Origin: Ch67 sp041395845
GTDB lineage: Bacteria; Pseudomonadota; Gammaproteobacteria; Pseudomonadales; Ketobacteraceae
DNA: 64,000 bases
Direction of reading: 5' to 3'
NCBI GenBank assembly: GCA_041395845.1
Contig: JAWKZS010000005.1
Location: forward strand, 175,032 to 239,031
This document shows, one piece after another, positions 53,464 to 62,468 of the stretch. Made by a program: the position numbers and the translations under genes. Within the stretch, counting starts at the first letter, position 1, and each line of letters starts with the position of its first letter. The notes under the pieces were generated by a model. It ran no database searches. It was not told the origin of the DNA and saw nothing but the letters and a program-made list of their open reading frames with translations.

Positions 53464-55686
53464 ATGGACTCGATTAAGCGGACCCACCGCACTCTCCTTA
53501 CCATATTTGGTTTTGTTTTCTTGGGGTTACTGTACGGCTGCAACTCGTCTTCCGATCTGGATCGGGATGGCGACGGCGAACCAGATCCGTACGGACTGGA
53601 GCAGCGCCCGACGCTTGGCGCACACAACATTCCGCTCAACAACCCGACTGCGGACGTTGGCTTTGAAAATGCGTTTCCCAATCTTCCTTCGTTCACCCAA
53701 CCGGTCTTCCTGACCCACAGTGGTGACGGTACCGACCGCCTGTTTGTGGTAGAACAGCCGGGCGTGATCAAAGTGTTCGACAATGACCCTGCTGCCAGTG
53801 CCGTCAGTGTTTTTCTGGACATCAGCAACCGCGTCGTATCCGGCGGCGAGATGGGAATGCTCGGTCTGGCGTTTGACCCCGACTATGCCAGCAACGGTTA
53901 TTTCTATGTGTACTACACCGATTACTCTTGCACTGGCAGCAGCCGCTGCTCGGTGCTGTCGCGCTTCACCGTGTCCGGCAATCCGGATCAGGCTAACGCC
54001 GCATCAGAGTCGGTAATCCTGCGGGTTGAGCAACCGTTCGACAATCACAATGGCGGGACCATTGCATTTGGCCCGGACGGTTACCTGTACTGGGGCCTGG
54101 GTGATGGCGGTTCCGCCGGCGATCCATTGGGTCACGGCCAGAATACAGCTACCCTGCTAGGTTCCCTGCTACGAATCGACGTGCAGGGCGCTACACCTTA
54201 CCGGATTCCTGCAGACAACCCCTACGTATCCAACAGTGACGGCGTTGCCAACGAGATCTGGGCCTATGGATTGCGCAACCCCTACCGGTTTTCATTTGAC
54301 CGGGTCAGTGGCGAGCTCTGGCTTGCTGATGTCGGGCAGAATGCAGTTGAAGAGATCGACGTCATCCAGAAGGGCGGCAACTACGGCTGGAACTGGTACG
54401 AAGGCACTCGCGTTTACCGTGCTGGCGCCCCTGCCGGTAACTATCGTCGTCCCATCTACGAGTACGATCATTCCTGGGTGCATCGATCACCGGGGGTTAT
54501 GTCTATCGGGCAACCAGGTACCGGCACTCTATGGCCGTTATATTTACGCGGACTTCGTCAGTTCGCGGGTGTGGGCACTGACCTTTGACGGCAACCTGAA
54601 TGCCGTCGACAATGAAGCTTGCTTGGCACTGCCCCCAGAATGTCAGTGGTTTTGGTGAAGACGAAGCTGGCGAGCTTTTCATCATCGGTTATTGGGGCAC
54701 CATTTACCGGTTTTCCGGCGGCAGCCGCCGATCCGCTCTACGGGTTTCCAACCCAGCTGTCGGGCGCGGACTGTTTGCCAGCACAGCGGACCTGCAACAA
54801 ATGGCCTGATACCGTATGACGTGGCTGCTCCCTTGTGGTCGGACTACAGCGGCAAACAGCGCTGGATCGCCATTCCCAACGGCCAGCGCATTACCTTTAA
54901 CGCGGAAGGCAGTTGGCGCTTCCCGGTCGGTACGATTCTGGTCAAACACTTTGGCATGGAAATGGTGGCCGGTGATCCCGCGCAGAGCAGCGCCTGGAGA
55001 CGCGTGTTCTGGTCAACCAGAATCACGGCTGGGTCGGTGCGACCTACCGCTGGAACGGCGCGCAAACTGATGCCAGCTTGCTGCAGGCCGCCACCAGTGA
55101 AGTCCTGACCGTGGCCGATGCACGAATTTTCCCAACAACACCCGCACCCAGACCTATCAGTATCCCAGCCCAACCCAGTGCCTGCGCTGCCACAGTCTGG
55201 CGGCAGGCCAGGTACTGGATGCGCACCCTCCAGCTCAATTCGTTCTACGATTACGACGGCATCGAGGACATCCAGATCCGCACCTGGAACCACATCGGCC
55301 TGTTCACCAGCAATATCGGTCGCGCTGACCGCTACAACGCCCACGCTTCCCTTGAGGACACCAGCGCCAGTCTTGAGTCCCGCAGCCGCGCCTATCTGGA
55401 CAGCAACTGTGCGTTCTGCCACACCCCCGGCGGTGGCACACCGGTATCACTCAATCTCAACAGCAACGTCGCGCTGTCGAGCATGAACGCCGTCGATGTG
55501 GTTCCGTCGGCCGGCGATCTAGGTATTGCCGATGCGCGCATCATTGCGCCGGGTGATCACACCCGCAGTATGTTGTGGGAACGGATGCATACCAGCGACA
55601 GCGTTACCCGCATGCCGCCGATTGCCAGCGTGATGCCAGACGAAACGGCACTGGATATTCTGGCGCAATGGATCGATAGTCTTTAA
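53464..55686 (+). pseudogene. PQQ-type sugar dehydrogenase/diheme cytochrome fusion lipoprotein, nine frame changes
   Basis: A lipoprotein signal (LGLLYGCNSSS) starts the frame at 53464. The first ~340 codons read cleanly as a soluble-glucose/sorbosone dehydrogenase beta-propeller (GGEMGMLGLAFDPDYASNGYFYVYYT, NHNGGTIAFGPDGYLYWGLGDGG, NEIWAYGLRNPYRFSFD, ADVGQNAVEEID). From about 54478 the product must be read through at least nine frame changes, yet the amino acids remain convincing: NQVPALYGRYIYADFVSSRVWAL, FGEDEAGELFIIGYWGTIYRF, PYDVAAPLWSDYSGKQRWIAIPNG, TYRWNGAQTDASLL, heme motif CLRCH at 55179-55193, and a second CAFCH at 55408. The last ~470 nt return to the first frame. An intact version would have ~740 residues and two c-type hemes. 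Confidence 0.8.
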
Positions 55687-55717
55687 CGATCAGCGTGGGC
55701 ATCGCGTATTGAGTACG

Positions 55718-56131
55718 TCAATCCCGCGATGCCCACCAGCCCTGCACCCAGGCACCGGCAAAAATGCCCGCCAGGCACACCAGTAACGGCCAGTTGCCGG
55801 CGCCCAGTCCGGCGATGGCCGGGCCGGGGCAGACACCGCTCAAGCCCCAACCGATCCCGAACAGCACTGCACCCAGCACGGTATCGCGGGTGTTCACGGT
55901 CAGGTGCTGGCCGAACTTCGCTTCCAGCAACGGCTTTTTCAGGATCTTCGGCGCCAGCGTGTACACCACCAGGGTGATGGTCACCGCCGATCCCAGCACC
56001 AGCAGCAGGCCGAAATCATCAAAGGTCAGAAACGCCAGCACCACTTCGGGCTTAATCATGCCCGACCACGCCAGGCCGAAACCGAACAGGCCGCCACACA
56101 GCAGAATCACCAGCTTCGATGCAAAACTCAT
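55718..56131 (-). CDS. YeeE/YedE-type transporter half (DUF6691)
   Basis: 137 aa, about four membrane helices. The motif GWGLSGVCPGPAIAGLG (~95-110) is the conserved Cys-containing pore motif of YeeE/YedE thiosulfate or sulfur transporters. It overlaps its partner by 4 nt (ATGA at 56128-56131). The two halves should form one channel. Confidence 0.9.
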   Translation of the reverse strand: MSFASKLVILLCGGLFGFGLAWSGMIKPEVVLAFLTFDDFGLLLVLGSAVTITLVVYTLAPKILKKPLLEAKFGQHLTVNTRDTVLGAVLFGIGWGLSGVCPGPAIAGLGAGNWPLLVCLAGIFAGAWVQGWWASRD

Positions 56132-56604
56132 TGGCCACCCCCCAGCGCTGCCACCAGATTGGCGGTGAAGATGGCCACCGACAGAAACACCATCACCGAC
56201 AGGAACGACAGCCCCTGCAGCGACGCCATGCCGCAGATGCCATGCCCGGAGGTGCAGCCATTACCCAGCCGCGCACCAAACCCGGCGATAAAACCCCCGA
56301 CGCCCAGCTGCCACAGCGGCACCTGGGTCTGCCAGGGGATGCCGGGGCCGAACCCGAACCAGTACAGCGCAGCGCCGCCGATCAGGCCCAGCGCGAGCCA
56401 CAACCGCCATGCCCGCGAATCAAGAAAACGCGGCTGCTGGAAATACGGCTTGCGCGACAGCCACGACCAGGTGCTGCTGAACACCGAACTCATGCCGGCT
56501 ACCTGACCGGTGAACACAAAAATCAGGCTGACCGCCAGGCCGATGCAGATACCACCAGCCAGATACGGCAGCACCCCATTGGGAAACAGACTCTCGATAC
56601 TCAC
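56128..56604 (-). CDS. YeeE/YedE-type transporter half
   Basis: 158 aa, about four membrane helices. The motif GARLGNGCTSGHGICGMASL (~105-125) holds the conserved cysteines of the family. It is the first gene of the two-gene operon. Likely imports a reduced sulfur compound such as thiosulfate. No sulfurtransferase gene is adjacent. Confidence 0.9.
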   Translation of the reverse strand: MSIESLFPNGVLPYLAGGICIGLAVSLIFVFTGQVAGMSSVFSSTWSWLSRKPYFQQPRFLDSRAWRLWLALGLIGGAALYWFGFGPGIPWQTQVPLWQLGVGGFIAGFGARLGNGCTSGHGICGMASLQGLSFLSVMVFLSVAIFTANLVAALGGGQ

Positions 56605-56810
56605 AACCGTGCCCTCACAAAAAATGCGCAGGCAGCATAATCAGCAGCCTGTCCGTTGTCACTCGTCACAGCCCGATTTATGGCACCGCCACAGGGTGAC
56701 CAAACTCGTCAATTTCCTGAGCGGAATCGCCGTTGACTGGGCAGTCCCATCACTTATAGTGGAAAATTCGATCATCCGGAACCAGCCAGTTTCAGAACCA
56801 GGAGTATCCC

Positions 56811-58106
56811 ATGGGCTACAGCAGCCACAATATCAGTGAGTTACAGAAAACCCTCGCCCCCAGCGTGTACGGGCCACTGGATCTGGATATCACCCCTGAG
56901 CGCTTTCGCACCGAACTCGGCGCGAACAGCATCAAAGCCGACGACAAACGTATACAGGCCCTGCTGGCCGATCAGGACAAGGTGGAATTCTTCCGCCAAC
57001 TGACCCTGATGGGCGATCCCCTGGCCGATGCTTTTGCGGCGCTGATTCCCAAGCTCGGTTTTCCCAAAGCCCGCGCCATGATCGACCAGGCCGCGGCCCA
57101 GGGCGTGTCGAGTGTGAAGGATGCCCCGCAGGAACTGATCGACCTGATGGCGAGCGTTGAACAGGAGCCGGACTGGGTGGACTGGGAGCTGATCGACCGC
57201 GCTACCGAAGATGCGCGGCTGATGGGTGCCTTTGCAGGCGATGCCATCATGCGAGTGGCCTTCATGATGACCTATGTGAACGGGTATCAGGGCCTGCCCA
57301 TGGTGATCACCGGCGCCCTGACCGGTGAATCCGCTGCCAAACGGATGAAGGAAACCACCAGCACCTTCAAGCTGGCGACCCTGCCCGGCGCCCTGCGCAA
57401 GGGTGGTGAGGCCTATCAGTCCGCGGTAAAAGTACGGGTGATGCACGCCATGGTACGCACCAATCTGCTCAAGCGGCCCCAGCAGTGGGACTATCAGGTG
57501 TACGGCGTGCCGATTCCCCAGGTGGACCAGATGGGCGCTGCCCTCGGCTTCAACTACATGATGGCACTGCAGACCCTGAAGAAGGGCGGCAGCTTTAACA
57601 AACCGATGCGCGCTGCCGTGGAACAGGCCCGCTATCTGGCCTATCTGCTGGGCATGCACGACCAGTTCCTGAGTGCCGATCCCAAACAGATCGTGGAAAC
57701 CTGGCAGATGTGCCAGGCCACCCTGCGCCACAAGTTCGATCCCCGTGGCCGCGATCTCAATACCGCCACCATCAATGCCTACCGCCGCACCGGTCACACG
57801 GCGCTGGATAAGCTGCTGCATAACCTGGACGTGCAGGCCACCCGCTTCATGTACACCAAGATGGTGGGCAAGCGCACCGCCGAAGAGATGGGGATTCACA
57901 GCACCGCGACGGACGCGCTCAGTTTCGTGGCGGAATTCGGCCCCATCGGCGCCGGCTTCGGTGCCATGTCCCTGCTGAAGAAAATTCCGGCGGGGCGCCA
58001 GTGGGTGGATAAATTTGCCATCCAGCAGGTGAAGAAACAGCTGCAAACCTACGGCAAAGCGGAATACAAAACCGACGCCAGCCAGTACCAGTCCGAAACC
58101 GCCTGA
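56811..58106 (+). CDS. MpaB/DUF2236-family oxygenase-like protein
   Basis: 431 aa, start supported by AGGAG. Helical protein with DWELIDRATEDARLMGAFAGDAIMRVAFMMTYVNGYQG, TGESAAKRMKETTSTF and VRVMHAMVRTNLLK, the His-containing block used for heme in latex-clearing protein relatives. Family members are heme-dependent oxygenases cleaving rubber or acting on meroterpenoids; many bacterial paralogues have no known substrate. No signal peptide, so cytoplasmic here. Followed by a strong terminator. Confidence 0.88.
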   Translation: MGYSSHNISELQKTLAPSVYGPLDLDITPERFRTELGANSIKADDKRIQALLADQDKVEFFRQLTLMGDPLADAFAALIPKLGFPKARAMIDQAAAQGVSSVKDAPQELIDLMASVEQEPDWVDWELIDRATEDARLMGAFAGDAIMRVAFMMTYVNGYQGLPMVITGALTGESAAKRMKETTSTFKLATLPGALRKGGEAYQSAVKVRVMHAMVRTNLLKRPQQWDYQVYGVPIPQVDQMGAALGFNYMMALQTLKKGGSFNKPMRAAVEQARYLAYLLGMHDQFLSADPKQIVETWQMCQATLRHKFDPRGRDLNTATINAYRRTGHTALDKLLHNLDVQATRFMYTKMVGKRTAEEMGIHSTATDALSFVAEFGPIGAGFGAMSLLKKIPAGRQWVDKFAIQQVKKQLQTYGKAEYKTDASQYQSETA

Positions 58107-58130
58107 GCAACAGCAACCACCTGAAAAAAA

Positions 58131-58158
58131 GGCGTTGCCCACTCCTGCAGGCAACGCC
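58131..58158. terminator. Bidirectional intrinsic terminator
   Basis: GGCGTTGCC (58131-58139) pairs with GGCAACGCC (58150-58158) around a 10-nt loop, with an A7 run before it and T-rich sequence after. It separates the convergent MpaB (+) and hydrolase (-) genes. Confidence 0.85.
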
Positions 58159-58185
58159 TCTTCCTTCCCATCAAAACCGCCGCAA

Positions 58186-59034
58186 TCAGGGCTGATCGCT
58201 ATCCACGAACAGGGTTAGCGGCGTGGTAGCGTTGATCTGCAACGCGCTCTTCGACCAGCTGCCGTAGAACACCGCGTTCACAAATCTGTTGACGCTGGCG
58301 GCCACATCCACAAAGAAATGATCCGGCGTCTGCATGCAGTTGGTGCAGGCGGGGCAGTGGCCGTCGCAGAAGCTGCAATGGAAATACTTGGGCGAGTAGC
58401 CGCAGGGGCCCCAGCTGTATTTCTTGGCGACCCGATAGAACGCCCGCAGATTGTCGCTGCGCTGGTACGCGGCCTTGGCAGCATCTTCCTTGGTGACAAA
58501 GCAGGTGGTGACATCAAAGCCCCAGTACATGGCGGGCACGTTCACCCGGCCGGCATTGTTGGCGTTGTAGGGATCGATGCTGAACATGGCGTCGGTCTGC
58601 ACCAGGCCATCCGCTACCGCCTGCTGGGCTGCCTGGCCGCCGGCGGAGTGTCCACCCATCAGCCAATGCGCCACGCTGCTGCACTGGTTGCCGCTGAACC
58701 AGCCGCTCAGATTGGCTTTCACATCGTTGGCCAGGGCCGCGTATTTGTTGCCGTCGGTCTTCACCAGATTGCCGGGGGCGTGATCCAGAATCACGGTGAC
58801 ATAGCCGTACTTGCCCAGTTCGCCGGACAGCTTGTCGTAACTGTCGGCACTCATCGCCGTGCCCACCCCCAGCATGATGACGTCGCAGCTGGCGGGTGTG
58901 CTGGTGCCGTAATGCACCCGCACCTTGCCGGAATCGAGGGTCTTGTCGAACGAGGCTGCCTGGACCTGGGTAACGGCGGTCAGGGCGCCCAGCACACACA
59001 GGCTTGCTGCCCGCAGCAGGGAAGTGATCTTCAT
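58186..59034 (-). CDS. Secreted alpha/beta hydrolase with cysteine-rich insert
   Basis: 282 aa from the ATG at 59034 (AAGGAAA ahead). Signal peptide MKITSLLRAASLCVLGALTAVTQVQA. Nucleophile Ser130 in MGGHSAGGQAAQ, a cutinase/dienelactone-hydrolase-like elbow; DPYNANNAG is a possible acid region, and His in TPDHFFVD the base. Between them lies a patch of six cysteines in ~23 residues (CGYSPKYFHC, SFCDGHCPACTNC), unusual for this fold. Predicted periplasmic or extracellular esterase. It diverges from the AraC gene at 59274. Confidence 0.82.
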   Translation of the reverse strand: MKITSLLRAASLCVLGALTAVTQVQAASFDKTLDSGKVRVHYGTSTPASCDVIMLGVGTAMSADSYDKLSGELGKYGYVTVILDHAPGNLVKTDGNKYAALANDVKANLSGWFSGNQCSSVAHWLMGGHSAGGQAAQQAVADGLVQTDAMFSIDPYNANNAGRVNVPAMYWGFDVTTCFVTKEDAAKAAYQRSDNLRAFYRVAKKYSWGPCGYSPKYFHCSFCDGHCPACTNCMQTPDHFFVDVAASVNRFVNAVFYGSWSKSALQINATTPLTLFVDSDQP

Positions 59035-59044
59035 GTCGGTTTCC

Positions 59045-59055
59045 TTCTTGTTGTT
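59045..59055 (-). promoter_or_regulatory. AANAANAA motif ahead of secreted hydrolase (candidate Hfq/Crc site)
   Basis: On the coding strand AAC AAC AAG AA overlaps the AAGGAAA ribosome site, 10 nt before the start at 59034, closely like the lipase leader. Confidence 0.45.
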
Positions 59056-59273
59056 GTGGGGGATGAAAATTCGACTGCTGTACCCTTCCACTGTAAGAAA
59101 CCCGGCCGTGCACCGCTTGCGGGAAGCCGCCGATCAATATGCGAATTTGCGCCAGCCTGCTGTCGTTATTAGTCCCTATCGGTCTGTTCAAACACTGGCC
59201 AAAACCGGTACGTTCGTGCGATAAACTTCCTTTGCGTTGACATAACAATAATCCACTTACTGACGCTACCCGT

Positions 59274-60263
59274 ATGGCTCGCACCTATACCGTTTCGGCC
59301 GCTTTCATCAGCGCCCTCGAACGCACTGCACTGCGGCTGGGCTATGATCTGGCGCCGTCGGCTGCCGTGGACAATGGCAGCGAACGCCTGCCCCTGACCA
59401 ACCTGCTGCAGCTGCTCAGTCACCTGCAGGCACAGCAGCCCGACATCCCGGTAGGCCTGCAGCTGGGCAGCGAAATCGATCCCGCCTGTTTTGATGTGCT
59501 GGGGCATCTGGTGATGGCCTGCGCCACCGTGGGATCGGCCCTGCAGGCGGTGCAGCAGTTTCAGGCCCTGGTACTGGATTGCGCCCGGCTGGAGTGCCGG
59601 CTCGATGCCCAGACAATCTGGTGCGACTGGCAACCCCTGCCCCACGGTACCACCGAGCCGCGCCTGCTGATCGACCTGATGCTGGCGGCCACCCGTAATT
59701 TCGGCGTCTGGGCCACCGGCATTGCCGATCCCTTCCTCGATGTGTATTTCCAGTATCCGGCTCCGGCGGACACCGGCTGGTGCCAGCGTATTTTCGGTCA
59801 GGGCGGACGCTACGGCTGCAGCAGCAACGGTTTCTGCATTCCGGCGGAGTGGGGGGAACGGGTGATGCGCACCGGCAGCCACAATCTGCAGGATCTGATC
59901 CGCCAGCAGGCAGAACAGCAGCTGCGCCAGATCCGCAGTGGCGGCGGCTTCATCACCCAGTTGATGAGCGCACTGGACCGGCTGCTGCCGCAGGGACAGG
60001 CGACGGTGGAAGCGGCGGCGGCAGCCCTGCACCTGTCGCCGCGCACCCTGCAGCGGCAACTCAGTGAGCGCAACACCCGCTTCAGTGCGGTACTGCGGGA
60101 GGTAAGGATGCAACGGGCACGCTTTCTGCTGCAGAACAGCCAGCTGTCGGTGACCGATATCGCCCTGCAGGTGGGCTATCGGGAACACAGTTCGTTTTCC
60201 AACGCCTACAAGCAGTGGGCCGGCGTGTCGCCCCACCAGGACCGGCTGCGCCAGCCGGCGTAA
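59274..60263 (+). CDS. AraC-family regulator, OruR-like
   Basis: 329 aa, third member of this subtype in the window. Ligand domain with FDVLGHLVMACATVGSALQAV; C-terminal HTH pair VEAAAAALHLSPRTLQRQLSERN and VTDIALQVGYREHSSFSNAYKQW. It diverges from the secreted hydrolase and ends 5 nt from the convergent P450, so it may regulate either. Confidence 0.92.
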   Translation: MARTYTVSAAFISALERTALRLGYDLAPSAAVDNGSERLPLTNLLQLLSHLQAQQPDIPVGLQLGSEIDPACFDVLGHLVMACATVGSALQAVQQFQALVLDCARLECRLDAQTIWCDWQPLPHGTTEPRLLIDLMLAATRNFGVWATGIADPFLDVYFQYPAPADTGWCQRIFGQGGRYGCSSNGFCIPAEWGERVMRTGSHNLQDLIRQQAEQQLRQIRSGGGFITQLMSALDRLLPQGQATVEAAAAALHLSPRTLQRQLSERNTRFSAVLREVRMQRARFLLQNSQLSVTDIALQVGYREHSSFSNAYKQWAGVSPHQDRLRQPA

Positions 60264-60268
60264 TGACG

Positions 60269-61669
60269 TCAGCCTTCCAGCGTCGACACTAGCGGATGGC
60301 TGCCCTGCCAGGCATGGGTTGCCGGTTCGCGCAGGCGAAAGCGGAATGGCACATCCTGCAGCGGCGTCAGCGCACCCAGCCCGGAGCGGGATTTATCATG
60401 GGGCGGAATGGCGGTATCCAATAATTCGATATCAAACTGCCGCAGCAGCAGCGCGGTGAGAATCTTGAATTCACTGCGGGCAAAATGCCGGCCCGGGCAA
60501 ATACTCTGGCCACCGCCAAACGGCAACAGGTTGTACTTGAGCGGTTCACCGCGATAGGAAAACTGGTTGGGCCCCTGACGCTGCAGAAAGCGATCCCAGA
60601 TAAATAATTCCGGCTGCGGGTAGATCGTCGGGTCCATGTGGGTGAGGCGGGGGAACAGACAGACGATGTCACCGGTATTCAAAAGGCATTCCCGCCCCGA
60701 ATAGAGCGGCAACGTCACCGGCTGTGTCGCCACCCGGATCGGCATCGGCGAGGTTTTCAGGCGCAGCACTTCGTCCAGACAGGCATCGAGTTTTTCCAGC
60801 TGATCCAGTTGTTCCAGGGCCAGCGTCGGCTGCTGCACCGATCCTGCCACCGCATCCAGTTCCGCCAGAATCTGCCGGCGCGCCTGGGCATCGCGCAGAA
60901 TGAAAAAGACCGCATAAAACGCCATCACCACCGTGTTGGCCTGCGTGGCCCAAAACAGGCCCGCATTGTTGCGACCAATTTCCCGCACGCTGGTGACATC
61001 TTTCAGCGTGTCAAAACGGGTATCCATTACCGGCGCCTGGCCCGGTCGCGGGGATTGCAACTGCAACGACAGTTTCTGTAAAAAGCGCTCGGCCCGGCGG
61101 AAAAAAATCTGCCGCGGCAGTCCGCTCACCAGCAGGGGAAACTGTTTGTCAAAATGCAGGAATTCCTCGAACAGTGCCGGATCATCGAACAGGCCATCGC
61201 CCAGCATGGCTTCACCGCCGGCATCAAATACCAGTTTGGCGACAAACCGGAACAGTTCGCCGCTCTGCCACTGATGCCGCCCCAATGCCTGCAGGCGTGC
61301 CGCCGCCTTTTCCTGCATGTGCAGGGTCATGGGTCCGATCACCGACTTGCGCATGGATTTATCGAACGGCACCTGCACCTCATGCACATCCACTGCATAT
61401 TGCGACCAGTCGATGCCGAACGCCTTGCCGCTGATTTCCTTGGAGATCGGCCCGGCCACCAGGGTTTTGGACTGTTTGAAAAACGCCGGCGCATCGTGGG
61501 GATTGAGCAGAAACGTCATGCGTTTGCCGCCGAGCAGCAGGGTGAACGCATCACCGTGGCGGGCGCGCAGGCGTTGCAGCAGGGCATCGGCATCCTTGCC
61601 AAAAGCAATGCCATGGCCCAGCCAGGGCAGTGGTGAACGGACAAAAGGTACGGCAGGAGGGGCGTGCAT
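60269..61669 (-). CDS. Cytochrome P450 with CYP7/CYP8-clan features
   Basis: 466 aa from the ATG at 61669 (AGGGAA ahead). Heme-binding loop LPFGGGQSICPGRHFA with Cys391; ExxR as DEVLR. The I-helix reads LFWATQANTVVMAFYAVFF (~236-254). The usual AGxDT is replaced by AxxANT, which is the hallmark of the CYP7/CYP8/CYP39 clan of sterol and prostanoid P450s. A short N-terminus without membrane anchor suggests a soluble bacterial enzyme. Electron-transfer partner not in the window. A palindrome 65 nt upstream suggests control by the adjacent TetR protein. Confidence 0.88.
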   Translation of the reverse strand: MHAPPAVPFVRSPLPWLGHGIAFGKDADALLQRLRARHGDAFTLLLGGKRMTFLLNPHDAPAFFKQSKTLVAGPISKEISGKAFGIDWSQYAVDVHEVQVPFDKSMRKSVIGPMTLHMQEKAAARLQALGRHQWQSGELFRFVAKLVFDAGGEAMLGDGLFDDPALFEEFLHFDKQFPLLVSGLPRQIFFRRAERFLQKLSLQLQSPRPGQAPVMDTRFDTLKDVTSVREIGRNNAGLFWATQANTVVMAFYAVFFILRDAQARRQILAELDAVAGSVQQPTLALEQLDQLEKLDACLDEVLRLKTSPMPIRVATQPVTLPLYSGRECLLNTGDIVCLFPRLTHMDPTIYPQPELFIWDRFLQRQGPNQFSYRGEPLKYNLLPFGGGQSICPGRHFARSEFKILTALLLRQFDIELLDTAIPPHDKSRSGLGALTPLQDVPFRFRLREPATHAWQGSHPLVSTLEG

Positions 61670-61733
61670 GCGAAATTCCCTGTCAACAACCGGCAACGGT
61701 CAACAGGCGGGATACTAGCACGCCTCAAAATAT

Positions 61734-61749
61734 CTTTACACTGGTAAAG
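61734..61749. promoter_or_regulatory. Candidate TetR operator at P450 promoter
   Basis: CTTTAC-ACTG-GTAAAG, six-base perfect arms, lies 65 nt upstream of the P450 start and directly downstream of the TetR gene. Confidence 0.5.
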
Positions 61750-61760
61750 TTTTTAAAATA

Positions 61761-62393
61761 CTACTTGTTCAGGGCAATCATGCTGCGCAGATAATCCAGC
61801 AGCTGGGTCAGGCGCCGGTCCACCGGATAGGCCTCGTCCACGGCCCAGCGCATCATCAGGGTAGCAATGGCGCCCATGGACATTTCGGCCAGAAATTCCA
61901 CCGGAAAGCGGTTCCCCAACTCGCCCCGCTTTCGGCCCTGCTCGTACACCGCCTGGAACAGCGCCGTCAGCCCCTGCAGCATGAGCATGCCATTGCCCTG
62001 GGTCGGGTCCAGCGCCATGGTGTTGCGGATCAGTTCCCGCTCCAGCCGGTTGTATTTCTTCAGTTCGGTGCGGGTCATGCGGATGAAGGCATCCAGATAG
62101 TCGCTGGCGGACGTGGTCTGGGCGAGCGACAGTTCGGTCAACTCCCGCGCCAGATTGAGCCAGAGTTTTTCCGCCAGCGCCTGAATCAGTTCCTGTTTCG
62201 ACGGGTAATAACTGTAGAAGGTGGGGCGGGATACTTCAGCGCGCGTGCAGATGTCATCCAGGGTGGTGGCATCACAGCCCTGGGCTTCGAACAGTTCGAT
62301 GGCCGCTTCGATGATTTTTTCCCGAAACGCCTGCTTGCGTTGTTCGCGCCGGGTGACAGCGGTATTTTCTTCCTGCCAGAAGGGTTTGGTCAT
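61761..62393 (-). CDS. TetR-family transcriptional regulator
   Basis: 210 aa. N-terminal HTH: KIIEAAIELFEAQGCDATTLDDICTRAEVSRPTFYSYYPSKQELIQALA (~24-72). The C-terminal ligand domain is all-helical (LARELTELSLAQTTSASDYLDAFIRMTRTEL). Situated between the P450 and the thiolase, all on the minus strand. Probably represses the P450 or neighbouring lipid genes. Confidence 0.93.
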   Translation of the reverse strand: MTKPFWQEENTAVTRREQRKQAFREKIIEAAIELFEAQGCDATTLDDICTRAEVSRPTFYSYYPSKQELIQALAEKLWLNLARELTELSLAQTTSASDYLDAFIRMTRTELKKYNRLERELIRNTMALDPTQGNGMLMLQGLTALFQAVYEQGRKRGELGNRFPVEFLAEMSMGAIATLMMRWAVDEAYPVDRRLTQLLDYLRSMIALNK

Positions 62394-62410
62394 GACGCTC
62401 GATCAACAAA

Positions 62411-62442
62411 ACGGGTGAGGTACGCAAGTGTACCTCACCCGT
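62411..62442. terminator. 13-bp perfect hairpin between thiolase and TetR genes
   Basis: ACGGGTGAGGTAC pairs with GTACCTCACCCGT around GCAAGT. On the minus strand it is followed by TTTTG. Most likely the terminator of the thiolase transcript; because it lies 18 nt before the TetR start it might also act as an operator. Confidence 0.7.
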
Positions 62443-62468
62443 CACGGTTGATGACAATACGCGAACAC

